A DNA stretch of 64,000 nucleotides from Asaia sp037151935 (lineage in GTDB: Bacteria > Pseudomonadota > Alphaproteobacteria > Acetobacterales > Acetobacteraceae): positions 434,001 to 498,000 of the forward strand of contig NZ_CP157575.1 in NCBI RefSeq assembly GCF_051628905.1. Reading direction: 5' to 3'. The notes beneath the pieces are model-generated. The model was given only the letters and a program-made list of their open reading frames with translations, did not search any database and had not been told where the DNA came from. Shown in pieces: positions 52,481 through 61,896 of this stretch (the first letter of the stretch is position 1; each line of letters begins with the position of its first letter). The translations under genes were made by a program, and so were the position numbers.

Positions 52481-54127
52481 ATGCTATTCGTTGTGCAACA
52501 TGCCAGTGGAACCGAAAGCACGCGATTCTTGTCCACATATTCTGTCGTCGATATATTTGCAGGTCCGGGAGGACTAGCCGAAGGGTTTTCGAGCGTATCG
52601 GGCAGTGACGGCACGCGCGCCTTCGACATCGCATTGTCTATTGAGAAGGATGCTGCCGCCCATTCGACGCTGCGCCTGCGGGCCTTCCTACGCCAGTTCG
52701 CCGAAGGGCTTCCCCATCGCTACTATGAGTTCCTGAACGATGGCGGTGACGAGCCCGACTGGGCAACTGAATTTCCCAGAGAATGGGCGGCAGCCGTCGC
52801 CGAGGCGTGGCAGCTCGAGCTTGGCAAGGAAGACCCCGACCTTCGCCTGAACCCTCGGCTCGACCAGATCCGCGAAAGCTCCGGCGGAAACGTCGTCCTG
52901 ATCGGCGGGCCTCCCTGCCAAGCCTATTCCCTCGTCGGCAGAGCGCGAAACCAGGGCAAGGAAGGCTACGTCGCCCGCGAGGATCACCGGCACTTCCTGT
53001 ACGAGGAATATATCCGGATACTGGACCGACTCAAGCCTGCTGCCTTCGTCATGGAGAACGTCAAGGGAATGCTGTCCTCGTCGGTCGACGGCAAGAACCG
53101 GATCTTCGATCAGGTGTTGAAGGACTTGGGCGGCGAGGAACGTGGCGGCGGGCGATATCATCTTATCGCCTTGGCGCCGGGAGAACGACGGCAGCTCGAT
53201 TTCGGCCGCTTCGAGCCGAAAGGCAGCGACTTCGTCATACGAGCCGAGGACTTCGGCGTCCCCCAAGCCCGACACCGCGTCATAGTCGTCGGCCTGCGGT
53301 CCGATATTGCAACCGGCATACCAGATGGTGCGCTGACCCGCCTTATGGTACGTCACAGCCTCCAGGCAACGGTGGGCCAAGTGATCGTGGGCATGCCGAA
53401 GCTTAGGAGCGGCCTCAGTCGCAGTCCCGACACTGAGGACGAATGGCGGCAGATCGTGTCGGCCGCGATGACATTCATGGCGGATGTCGATACAGGACTT
53501 TCCGACGAACAACAGCTCGCCTTCACGGGCGCCGTGACCCGTCACCACGATGCGTTTTGCGCTTCGCGCCATCTCCCAGGGCGGGAAGGTCACGGCAAGG
53601 GCATCTCGCCCGACTGTCCGACCTATCTCGCCGAATGGCTGACCGACCCTCGCCTCGAAACCTTGCCCAACCATCAGGCGCGCAGTCATATGGCGAGCGA
53701 TCTCGTGCGCTACTTCTTCGCAACCGTCTTCGCCGAGGTGACCGGCCGGTCGCCGAAGGCGCCAGACTTTCCCGACGAACTCGCACCGGAACACCAGAAC
53801 TGGTCGTCTGGAAAATTCGCCGATCGCTTCCGGGTCCAAGTCACGACCGGTCCATCGACCACCGTCACCAGCCATATTTCGAAGGATGGTCACTACTTCA
53901 TCCATCCCGACCCACAGCAATGTCGCAGCCTGTCGGTCCGGGAGGCCGCCCGGCTTCAGACCTTTCCGGACAACTACCTCTTCAAGGGCAATCGCACCCA
54001 GCAGTACGTCCAAGTGGGCAATGCGGTGCCGCCGCTTCTTGCACGCTGGATCGGCGAGGCGCTGGCCACGATCCTTGCGGCCCGTGCTGCTCCCGCCGAA
54101 AGCACGAGACTGAGCCATGTCGCCTGA
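52481..54127 (+). CDS. DNA (cytosine-5) methyltransferase
   Basis: This 548-residue modification enzyme transfers methyl from SAM to cytosine C5. Motif I is VVDIFAGPGGLAEGF (about 22-36), motif IV is GGPPCQAYSLVGRAR with the catalytic Cys (about 138-152), motif VI is FVMENVKGML, motif VIII is VPQARHRVIVVG, and motif X is QYVQVGNAVPPLLARWIG near the C-terminus. A long target-recognition region lies between VIII and IX. The specificity cannot be read. Its stop overlaps the start of the GHKL ATPase gene by 11 bp. Confidence 0.95.
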   Translation: MLFVVQHASGTESTRFLSTYSVVDIFAGPGGLAEGFSSVSGSDGTRAFDIALSIEKDAAAHSTLRLRAFLRQFAEGLPHRYYEFLNDGGDEPDWATEFPREWAAAVAEAWQLELGKEDPDLRLNPRLDQIRESSGGNVVLIGGPPCQAYSLVGRARNQGKEGYVAREDHRHFLYEEYIRILDRLKPAAFVMENVKGMLSSSVDGKNRIFDQVLKDLGGEERGGGRYHLIALAPGERRQLDFGRFEPKGSDFVIRAEDFGVPQARHRVIVVGLRSDIATGIPDGALTRLMVRHSLQATVGQVIVGMPKLRSGLSRSPDTEDEWRQIVSAAMTFMADVDTGLSDEQQLAFTGAVTRHHDAFCASRHLPGREGHGKGISPDCPTYLAEWLTDPRLETLPNHQARSHMASDLVRYFFATVFAEVTGRSPKAPDFPDELAPEHQNWSSGKFADRFRVQVTTGPSTTVTSHISKDGHYFIHPDPQQCRSLSVREAARLQTFPDNYLFKGNRTQQYVQVGNAVPPLLARWIGEALATILAARAAPAESTRLSHVA

Positions 54128-55613
54128 GTATGACATCGCGAGCCCCGGTGCGGGCGAGCTCTTGGAGTCGCTGAGGGCCTTCGGCTATGATCTGCCTACC
54201 GCGCTCGCCGACATCATAGACAACAGCATCTCTGCCAGCGCCCGCAACATCTGGATCGACATGATGTGGAACGGTGCCTCATCGCGGATCACGATCCGGG
54301 ACGACGGCACGGGCATGACGGAGCATGCGCTCCGTCAGGCGATGCGCCCAGGAAGTCTCAGCCCGCTCGAGGACCGTGCCGCGAACGATCTGGGTCGGTT
54401 CGGTCTTGGCATGAAGACGGCATCCATCTCGCAGTGCCGTTGCCTCACCGTCATGTCGAAGTCCCGCGACGGCGAGGCCTGCATCCGCCGCTGGGACCTA
54501 GACTACATCGCGTCGACCGGCACCGGCGAATGGCGTCTGCTCAAGGGTAGCCAATTGCTGAGCGATGCCGACCGTGCACTGCTCGATACGCAAGAGCAGG
54601 GAACGATTCTGTTCTGGGATCGGCTGGACCAGCTCATGGGCAATGCCACCATCGATAACGAGACCGCGCAGAAGCACTTCCGCGAGCGAGCCGATGCCGT
54701 GAAAACGCATCTCGCGATGGTGTTCCACCGCTTTCTGCGTGGCCGGAACACAATCAGGCTGCATCTCAATGGACGCCCGATCGAGCCATGGGATCCGTTC
54801 CTCGAGGATACTGACAAGGTCGATCCGCTTCCTGCCGAGACCCTTATCGCCGGCGGCGAGGCCGTGGAAGTCAAGGCGTTTATTCTGCCACACCATACGC
54901 GGATTACGCCCGCGCAGCATGCCGGAGCCGCCGGGCCACGCGGGTGGAATGCCCACCAAGGCTTCTACATATATCGGAACAAGCGTCTGCTGGTCGCGGG
55001 CGACTGGCTCGGGCTGGGCATGCAGAAGGAAGAGCATTTCAAGCTCGCCCGTATCCGTATTGACCTCACCAACTCGGCCGACCTGCTCTGGCAGATCGAT
55101 GTCAAGAAATCCCGTGCACGGCCGCCTGCGGCCTTTCGTCGCGACCTGCTGCGGATCGCCCGCACGGCCCGAGGCCAAGCCTCCAGCATCTACCGTCACC
55201 GCGGCAAGGTCGTGCAGCGCAAGCTCGGCAGCAATGACCTGTTCCTCTGGAACCACGTCGTGAAGCGCGGGAAGACCTACTACAAGATCAATCGCGACCA
55301 TCCACTTGTGCGCAAGGTTCTAGACACCGCCGACGACCGGGCATCTGTCCAGGCGCTCCTCGCGCTTGTCGAGCAGACAGTCCCGGCGCCGCTCATCGTG
55401 ATCAATAATGCAGAGACACCCGATGGCTTCGGCCAGCCCTTCGAGGACTCCACGATCGACCTGAAGAAGGCCATGGCGGAGACGTTCCGAGCCTTGATCG
55501 AGGATGGACGAAATCGGGCCGACGCAGCTCGCGCGCTTCTGACGATGGAGCCGTTTAATCAGTATCCCGAAATAGTGGCCGTCTTTTTCGAGGAAGCCGC
55601 AGCTGCGCAATAG
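54117..55613 (+). CDS. GHKL ATPase, MORC/MutL-like, of a restriction system
   Basis: The 498-residue protein has the Bergerat-fold motifs: N-box TALADIIDNSISASARNIW (about 23-41), G1 box IRDDGTGMTE (about 60-69), and G2 box LGRFGLGMKTASIS (about 90-103). A second domain resembling the S5 fold follows (about 200-350). It is related to the MutL/MORC-like ATPases predicted to partner C5 methylases, Z1 proteins and endonucleases in restriction systems (Iyer, Abhiman and Aravind). It presumably acts as an ATP-driven clamp or switch on DNA. It overlaps the methylase gene and is 14 bp from the Z1 gene. Confidence 0.88.
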   Translation: MSPEYDIASPGAGELLESLRAFGYDLPTALADIIDNSISASARNIWIDMMWNGASSRITIRDDGTGMTEHALRQAMRPGSLSPLEDRAANDLGRFGLGMKTASISQCRCLTVMSKSRDGEACIRRWDLDYIASTGTGEWRLLKGSQLLSDADRALLDTQEQGTILFWDRLDQLMGNATIDNETAQKHFRERADAVKTHLAMVFHRFLRGRNTIRLHLNGRPIEPWDPFLEDTDKVDPLPAETLIAGGEAVEVKAFILPHHTRITPAQHAGAAGPRGWNAHQGFYIYRNKRLLVAGDWLGLGMQKEEHFKLARIRIDLTNSADLLWQIDVKKSRARPPAAFRRDLLRIARTARGQASSIYRHRGKVVQRKLGSNDLFLWNHVVKRGKTYYKINRDHPLVRKVLDTADDRASVQALLALVEQTVPAPLIVINNAETPDGFGQPFEDSTIDLKKAMAETFRALIEDGRNRADAARALLTMEPFNQYPEIVAVFFEEAAAAQ

Positions 55614-55627
55614 CAGAGGGGAAATTC

Positions 55628-58360
55628 GTGAGGGGAGCTCCGGGGAAGCCGATGTTCAACGCCGCCTATGCTGTCGCGAACGGCCTGCTGATGATGGAAA
55701 CTCGGGTGACGCCCGAGGCGCTCGATCGCGCCGTCGCGACCATAGCGGGAATGCCGAACTTCGCCGGCATCAATGCCGATCGGCTACGACGCGAGCTGGA
55801 AGCGAACAACAATGTCCATGTCGGTGGCTATTCGGTCATCGACGACCGTGACTTCAAGGCTTGGATCAAAGCTGCGCGCGAGGTTCGAAAGTTCGACTTC
55901 TGGAGCCGCTACCGGAAGTACCTCGAACTTCGGAAGCGCATGGCGCGTGATGTGGTCGAGCAGCTTGATGGTCTTACCGACGACATCCTCGATCGGCTAC
56001 GCGATCCACTCACCGAAGGTGAGTGGGATCGACGAGGCCTCGTCGTCGGCGACGTACAATCCGGCAAGACTTCGAACTACACCGGCCTGATCTGCAAGGC
56101 GGTCGATGCTGGTTATCCACTCGTAATCGTCATGGCCGGCGTGCACAACAGCCTGCGCAGTCAGACACAGATACGGCTTGACGAAGGTTTCTTCGGATTC
56201 GACACGCGTCTCAACCTCCGCGCGGACCAGCAGAATCAGCGGATTGGCGCTGGCGCACTGCCGGGGGCGCCGTTTCTCGTCGCCCATTCGCTGACGAGCA
56301 GCATGGAAAGCGGCGACTTCAAGCTTTCGACGGCGCAGGGAACGAAGGTCATTCCAGGCGGCAAGGACCCAGTCGTGCTGGTGGTGAAGAAGCACGTCAG
56401 CATTCTCGACAACTTGTGCGAGTGGCTCAAGGTCCGTGTCGAGAAGGACGATAGTGTGCCCGGGGGCGAAATCGTCCGGGGGATACCACTGCTGATCATC
56501 GACGACGAGGCCGACTATGCCTCGGCCAACACGAACGAATATCGTGATCAAGACGGAAACATCAACGAGAACGCGAACCCGACGAACACCAACAAGCATA
56601 TCCGCCGTCTATTGACGCTCTTCGAGAAGAGTGCCTATGTCGGCTATACTGCGACCCCGTTCGCGAACGTGTTCATCCACCATGAAGGCTGGAGCAGGAA
56701 GTACGGCGAGGATCTCTTCCCACGCAGCTTCATCATCAACATTCCAGCTCCGTCCAACTACATCGGCGCCGAAAAGGTCTTCGGTCTCGGCCGTCCGGGC
56801 CCCGACGGGGAGAGCCGGGGGTTGCCGATCATCCGGGCGGTCGACGATGCGGACACGATCTTTCCCCCCAAGCATAAGAAGGATCTTCCGGTCGCCGAGC
56901 TGCCCGGAACGCTGCACGAGGCCGTTCTCGCTTTCATCCTCGCCTGTGCAGCCCGGCGCGTGCGAGGCGATGTCTCAGTCAACAATTCGATGCTCGTTCA
57001 CGTCACACGGTTCACGCTTGTCCAACAGCAGGTCGCGCGGCTTATCGAGGAGGAACTGACCGACATTCGTCGTCAGCTCGAATACCCCGGAACCGGCGGT
57101 GACGCGCTCGATCGTCTGGAAGCACTCTGGCGCAACGACTTCAAAGCAAATTTTCTGGCGCTCCATGAAATACTCGCCGATCACCAGCTCACACCGGTGA
57201 ATTGGGAGGAGGTGCGCAAGCAGCTGTTCGATGCCGCGCGCCGCATTGAGGTGCGGGAGATCAACGGCTCGGCCAAAGATGCCTTGGACTATGCCGAACA
57301 TCCCAACGGCCTGTCGGTGATCGCAGTAGGCGGTGACAAGCTATCGCGCGGCCTTACCCTCGAAGGACTTTCGGTCAGCTACTTTGTCCGCACCTCGCGG
57401 ATGTACGACACGCTCATGCAGATGGGCCGTTGGTTCGGTTATCGACCGGGATATGGCGACCTCTGCCGTCTCTACACGTCGTCGGAGCTGGTGACCTGGT
57501 ATCGGCACATCGCCGTGGCAACTTCGGAGCTACGCGAGGAATTCGACCTCATGTACGCGACCGGTCAAACTCCCGACCAGTTCGGTAACCGCGTCAGGGC
57601 TCATCCGAACGGGATGCTGATCACGGCGGCGAACAAAATGCGCGCGGCGACGAAGGTGCGCGCCGGCTTTTCCGGGACGATCTCGGAGACGGTCTCGTTC
57701 GACACCGCCAGCGCGGTTCGCAATCTCGAGACCTTCTCCGGTTTCATCGCCGGACTGCCCACGATTCAGCCGGAACGCGACCGCTACATCTGGACCGGCG
57801 TCGAGGGCGCGGACGTCGCAGCACTGATGGAGCGGATCGAAACAGCCAAGGAATCCTGGAAGGCGAATTCGCGCGCTATTGCCGACTATATCGCCGATCG
57901 TTTGTCGGACGGGCTGCTCAACAACTGGACGGTGGCCCTGCTTGCCGGCGGTCGCGGCGGCGGGCGGCACGACATCGGCGGCTACGACATCGCCCTCACG
58001 CGCCGCGAGAACAAGTCGCCGGGTCAGAAAGGGAAATACACGATCGGCCGCCTCGTCAACCCTTCCGACGAAATGCTCGATCTCGATCAAGCCCAGATCG
58101 ACGCAGCGTTCGATGCCACGCTAGCGGCCTGGAATCTCAAGAAGCCGCCGAAGCGTGACCAGCCGAGCAGTCCCAGCGGGCCTTTCATCCGCCGGCAGCG
58201 CGATCCTTCGTGCGGCCTGCTGCTGGTCTATCCGATCGATACAGGCGCGGGATCGACACCACTGATGGGATTCGCGGTCAGCTTTCCTTGGGACGAGAAT
58301 GCCCGCGAAATCGAATATGCCGAGAACAGCGTGAAGCAGCTCGAGGATCTCTTCGATTGA
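55628..58360 (+). CDS. Z1 domain helicase-like endonuclease
   Basis: This 910-residue superfamily 2-type protein has Walker A VVGDVQSGKTSNYTGLICKA (about 138-157), Walker B LLIIDDEADYAS (about 285-296) and motif III YVGYTATPFANVF. Its Z1 domain includes GGDKLSRGLTLEGLSVSYFV and TLMQMGRWFGYRPGYGDLCR (about 565-612), where an arginine finger lies. Z1 proteins are restriction-linked helicases found beside MORC-like ATPases. The start is GTG at 55628 with AGAGGGG upstream; an ATG at 55652 is possible. Its stop TGA overlaps the TTG start of the next gene. Confidence 0.9.
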   Translation: MRGAPGKPMFNAAYAVANGLLMMETRVTPEALDRAVATIAGMPNFAGINADRLRRELEANNNVHVGGYSVIDDRDFKAWIKAAREVRKFDFWSRYRKYLELRKRMARDVVEQLDGLTDDILDRLRDPLTEGEWDRRGLVVGDVQSGKTSNYTGLICKAVDAGYPLVIVMAGVHNSLRSQTQIRLDEGFFGFDTRLNLRADQQNQRIGAGALPGAPFLVAHSLTSSMESGDFKLSTAQGTKVIPGGKDPVVLVVKKHVSILDNLCEWLKVRVEKDDSVPGGEIVRGIPLLIIDDEADYASANTNEYRDQDGNINENANPTNTNKHIRRLLTLFEKSAYVGYTATPFANVFIHHEGWSRKYGEDLFPRSFIINIPAPSNYIGAEKVFGLGRPGPDGESRGLPIIRAVDDADTIFPPKHKKDLPVAELPGTLHEAVLAFILACAARRVRGDVSVNNSMLVHVTRFTLVQQQVARLIEEELTDIRRQLEYPGTGGDALDRLEALWRNDFKANFLALHEILADHQLTPVNWEEVRKQLFDAARRIEVREINGSAKDALDYAEHPNGLSVIAVGGDKLSRGLTLEGLSVSYFVRTSRMYDTLMQMGRWFGYRPGYGDLCRLYTSSELVTWYRHIAVATSELREEFDLMYATGQTPDQFGNRVRAHPNGMLITAANKMRAATKVRAGFSGTISETVSFDTASAVRNLETFSGFIAGLPTIQPERDRYIWTGVEGADVAALMERIETAKESWKANSRAIADYIADRLSDGLLNNWTVALLAGGRGGGRHDIGGYDIALTRRENKSPGQKGKYTIGRLVNPSDEMLDLDQAQIDAAFDATLAAWNLKKPPKRDQPSSPSGPFIRRQRDPSCGLLLVYPIDTGAGSTPLMGFAVSFPWDENAREIEYAENSVKQLEDLFD

Positions 58361-59373
58361 CCCCCGCCGATCTGATCGAGCGCTGGGCAGATCTTGCCTT
58401 GGCCCGGCACAGCATGTCGGGCATGGACCGACGTAGGCTCGAAGCGCAGGCCCCGGTCGACGTCTTTGCCTGCGTCTTCTGGCCTCGGGGGCGCAGCGGC
58501 CTTCTGGTCGAAGGCGATGGACATGTCGCCGATCTGGCGGAGCGTGTTCCGCGCTGTCGCGGCGTTCGCGTGGTTCTGGAAGAACATGGCGGCAGCAGCC
58601 AGCCGGAACGGACGAAGCTCGCGATCGTTCTCGAAGAGGAGCGGCTGCGCGAGATCTTCGCTGTCCTCTCCGCCGACCTCGTAAATGCGATCGTCACCGA
58701 GCCCAGCTCTGCAGTAGCGCTGCGGCGATGCATCGACCGGCTTTGCATGTGGCGGGGGCTGTTCGATCGGATCGCACCGGAGGGCCTGTCCGAAGAGCGG
58801 CAGCGCGGTCTGTTCGGCGAGCTCATCGTCCTCGACCACCTGTTTCTCGTAGCCGGAAATCTGCTCGATGGCGTCGCAGCCTGGATCGGCTCCGACAGCG
58901 CCCACCAGGACTTTCGTCGAGGCGGGCTGGCGATCGAGGTCAAGACCTCGCTCGCCAAGCGCCATACGAAGATCATGATCTCGAACGAGAAGCAGCTCGA
59001 CGAGAGGCTGCACGACACGCTCGTTCTCGCCAGTATACGGCTCGACGAGAGCGAACCCCATGGCCTGTCGCTGCCCGACTTGGTCGCGCAGCTGCGGTTG
59101 CGTCTTGCCGGTGACGAGCCTGCGACACGGCTGTTCGACGAGCGTCTGTTGCTGGCCAACTACCTCGACGTGCACGCGCCGCTGTACGAGGTGCGGCGTT
59201 ATCGTGTAACTTCCACGCAGTGGTTCCGCGTCGAAGGCCAATTTCCGAGGCTGACCGAGGTAAACCTACCAGCCGGTGTCGGCGACATCCACTATTCGAT
59301 CATCGCCGACGATCTCGGCGCATGGGAAATGGATGAAGAGACCGTGCATGACATGGCCGGGGGCGGAGCATGA
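58357..59373 (+). CDS. PD-(D/E)XK motif protein of the restriction cluster
   Basis: The 338-residue protein carries a PD-(D/E)XK nuclease core: RGLFGELIVLDHLFLVAG (Glu, about 152-169), WIGSDSAHQDFRRGGLAIEV ending in VKTS (about 177-200, with Asp and Glu-x-Lys). It matches the small PD-(D/E)XK family found with Z1 and AIPR genes and is the likely DNA-cutting subunit. The start is probably TTG at 58357, overlapping the Z1 stop as TTGA; the open frame upstream lies within Z1. Its stop overlaps the AIPR start as ATGA. Confidence 0.85.
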   Translation: MTPADLIERWADLALARHSMSGMDRRRLEAQAPVDVFACVFWPRGRSGLLVEGDGHVADLAERVPRCRGVRVVLEEHGGSSQPERTKLAIVLEEERLREIFAVLSADLVNAIVTEPSSAVALRRCIDRLCMWRGLFDRIAPEGLSEERQRGLFGELIVLDHLFLVAGNLLDGVAAWIGSDSAHQDFRRGGLAIEVKTSLAKRHTKIMISNEKQLDERLHDTLVLASIRLDESEPHGLSLPDLVAQLRLRLAGDEPATRLFDERLLLANYLDVHAPLYEVRRYRVTSTQWFRVEGQFPRLTEVNLPAGVGDIHYSIIADDLGAWEMDEETVHDMAGGGA

Positions 59374-61412
59374 CCGAAGCCGAGGAACTGGCCCAGTTCG
59401 CACGAGACCTGCAGCAGGATGTATTCGCTAGGGCCGATGCGGCGGAAGACGGGGCGCTGCGCGCCAGCGCCTTCACCGAACTCATGATCGAATATCTGGT
59501 CGACGCGTCCGAAATCGATGACGGCACAGCCTGCGACTTCGAAGGACGCGGCATGCGCTGCAGCGGCTGGTATATGGCGGAAGACGGCGACCGGCTTGAC
59601 CTCTTCCTGTCATTGCCCCGGCTAGACGGCGAGGCAGGAACGGTGCTCAAGGCCGACGTCAACGCCGCCTTTCGACGGCTGTCCACCTTCCTCTCGCGCT
59701 CACTCGACGGACAGTATCATTCGATGGAAGCGGCCCTCAATCGCTACGACATGTGTCGCTCGATCCACGACGCGCGCAACGATCTCAGTCACGTCCGCCT
59801 CTTCGTGCTCACGGACGGTGTCGCCACCATCGATCGCATCGAGAACAAGATGATCGGACGGATCGAGGTTTCGAGCCATCTCTGGGATCTTCGCCGTCTG
59901 CTGCGCGCGCGGTCCTCGGGCGTTGATCGCGAGCCGATCGAGGTCGATTTCGGCCGGATGGGGAAGCCGATCCGGTGCATCGTCGCGACCCCGCCGGACG
60001 CCGGCTATCGCTGTCTGCTGACGATGCTTCCCGGCGACATTCTCGTCGAGATGTATCGTCAACATGGACCTCGACTGCTCGAGCGCAACGTGCGCAGCTT
60101 TCTCCAGCTGAAGGGGAAGGTGAACCAAGGCATTCGTAAGACCATTATCGATGAGCCGGAGATGTTCCTGGCCTTCAACAACGGGCTCTCGATCACCGCC
60201 TCCGGCGTGGAACTGGTCGATCATGGTGACGGCACGGCCGATCTGCTCTCGGCCAGCGATTTCCAGATCGTGAACGGTGGTCAGACCACCGGCTCGATCT
60301 TCCGAGCGTGGCGCAAAGACAGTGCTGATCCCACAAGGCTGCGGGTGCCGGTCAAGATCACCGAGATCTTGTCGGACGGTGACATCGACGACATCGCTCC
60401 ACGCATCTCACAGTCCGCCAACAACCAGAACAAGGTGAACATCGCGGACTTCTCGTCCAACCACGCGTTTCACCGTCAGATGGAGGAGCTGTCGCGCTCG
60501 ATCTGGGCGCCGCCGGCAGGCGGGCTCCAGCGGCAGACCCGCTGGTTCTACGAGCGTGCCCGCGGCCAATATCATGACGCGCTAGCACAGAACCGGACCG
60601 ATGCCGAACGCCGGAAATGGGAGCTGATTCAGCCGCGCAATCAGCTCATCACCAAGACAGATCTGGCAAAATACGAGCACAGCTGGTCACAGCTGCCGCA
60701 CATTGTCTGCCGAGGCGGGCAGAAGTGCTATCTCGATTTCATGGACGTGCTGGAGCAGCGTGGGAATTTCGAGCCTGACGAGCACTGGTTCGAACGCGCA
60801 GTCGCACGGGCAATCCTGTTCCGGCAATCGGAAAAGATCGTCTCCCGCCAGAAGTTCGGCGGGTACCGCGCGAACATCGTTACCTACAGCATCGCTTGGT
60901 TATCCCACCGTACCGAGCGCCGGATCAACCTCGATGGAATCTGGGCAACCCAGGAACTGACGCCGGCCCTCGCCGAGTTCGTCGAAACCCTCAGTCATCA
61001 CACCCACGACTACATCACGAACCCGCCCGGCGGTCAGAACGTGACCGAATGGGCGAAGAAGCTCGCCTGCTGGGAAGGCTTCCGCGACCTCGCTATCGAG
61101 ATTCCGGCCGCCCTGAAGGCGGAGCTCGTGACGCGCGACTGCGCGCGGACGACGGAGGCCGCGCATGTCTTTGAAGAGCACGTCAGTGTCGCGGAAAGCG
61201 AGCAGATCGCGAGGGCTACCAGTGTGCCAGCGCAGACGTGGTTCGATCTCGCGGCTTGGGCCAAGGATACGCATAGCCTGCAACCTTGGCAGCGGTCGCT
61301 ATCTTTCAGTCTTGGCCAAGCAGCAAACAGCGGCAGACAGCCGACCCGCAAGCAAGCATTGCATGGTGAGAAAATTCTCGCTGAAGCCCGGTTACTAGGC
61401 TTCAGAAGCTGA
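59370..61412 (+). CDS. AIPR family abortive-infection phage resistance protein
   Basis: The 680-residue protein has the AIPR domain in its middle: NVRSFLQLKGKVNQGIRKTI, EPEMFLAFNNGLSITASGVE (about 258-277), SDFQIVNGGQTTGSIFRAWR (about 296-315), and ISQSANNQNKVNIADFSSNH. AIPR proteins occur in abortive infection and restriction systems and are suspected nucleases or nucleic-acid binders. It is the last gene of the cluster, coupled to the nuclease gene by ATGA. Confidence 0.9.
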   Translation: MTEAEELAQFARDLQQDVFARADAAEDGALRASAFTELMIEYLVDASEIDDGTACDFEGRGMRCSGWYMAEDGDRLDLFLSLPRLDGEAGTVLKADVNAAFRRLSTFLSRSLDGQYHSMEAALNRYDMCRSIHDARNDLSHVRLFVLTDGVATIDRIENKMIGRIEVSSHLWDLRRLLRARSSGVDREPIEVDFGRMGKPIRCIVATPPDAGYRCLLTMLPGDILVEMYRQHGPRLLERNVRSFLQLKGKVNQGIRKTIIDEPEMFLAFNNGLSITASGVELVDHGDGTADLLSASDFQIVNGGQTTGSIFRAWRKDSADPTRLRVPVKITEILSDGDIDDIAPRISQSANNQNKVNIADFSSNHAFHRQMEELSRSIWAPPAGGLQRQTRWFYERARGQYHDALAQNRTDAERRKWELIQPRNQLITKTDLAKYEHSWSQLPHIVCRGGQKCYLDFMDVLEQRGNFEPDEHWFERAVARAILFRQSEKIVSRQKFGGYRANIVTYSIAWLSHRTERRINLDGIWATQELTPALAEFVETLSHHTHDYITNPPGGQNVTEWAKKLACWEGFRDLAIEIPAALKAELVTRDCARTTEAAHVFEEHVSVAESEQIARATSVPAQTWFDLAAWAKDTHSLQPWQRSLSFSLGQAANSGRQPTRKQALHGEKILAEARLLGFRS

Positions 61413-61896
61413 GCCTCATCCGAAGCTAGAATCGACGTTTCGCCATACCACTTAGCGCCGGCGGCAATCGGCAGAAATATCGCCTTCCTACGTTAAGTCG
61501 TTCGCACAATCGGCCGTTTTGGCCACTGTGGTGGATCGGGAGAATTCGAGCTTTTACGTTGAGACCTCTTCACCGCCGTAGCGCTCATCGTGCTGGTAAC
61601 CGCCGGTTCCATGACCTGAATGTATCTGGTTGCGGGTATTTCGACCCCGATTTGAACCTGTTTATGCCAACCGGTTGAAATCGTGAGGTTTCTTTAGCGG
61701 TGCGGGATATACCCTTGAAAGGCCGTCCATAACACGCTGATTTAATTAATACTTTTTATGCGTATGGTATCGGGGGCACGCAGCCCCCGATACCAACACT
61801 CACTCATGTTTGCTGTCTAAACGCATGAATTGCTTTCCTATAATATTAGGAAAACAATCCTTGCCCGGAAAAACAATTATCTAATGATAACTCATA
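61413..61896. other. Gene-free right border of the restriction cluster
   Basis: No gene is supported. TGGTTGCGGG (61627-61636), CCCGATTTGAACCTG (61646-61660) and AACCGGTTGA (61669-61678) recur here in a different order from the left border. A strong hairpin lies at 61766-61794. The right end becomes AT-rich before the next gene. Confidence 0.5.
61766..61794. terminator. Perfect 12-bp hairpin
   Basis: GGTATCGGGGGC and GCCCCCGATACC pair perfectly around ACGCA. It is strong enough to be a terminator for the converging operon and ATPase gene, but no T-run follows. A related, imperfect sequence (GGGGGCGCGCAAGCACCGATACC) is at the left border near 51524-51546. Confidence 0.5.

Noticed and set aside
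52688..54136. A 482-codon frame antisense to the cytosine methyltransferase
   Set aside because: All methyltransferase motifs are on the plus strand, and the antisense product has no recognisable feature.
39881..61896. CRISPR array
   Set aside because: No regularly spaced direct repeats were seen; the repeats at the borders are single and irregular.
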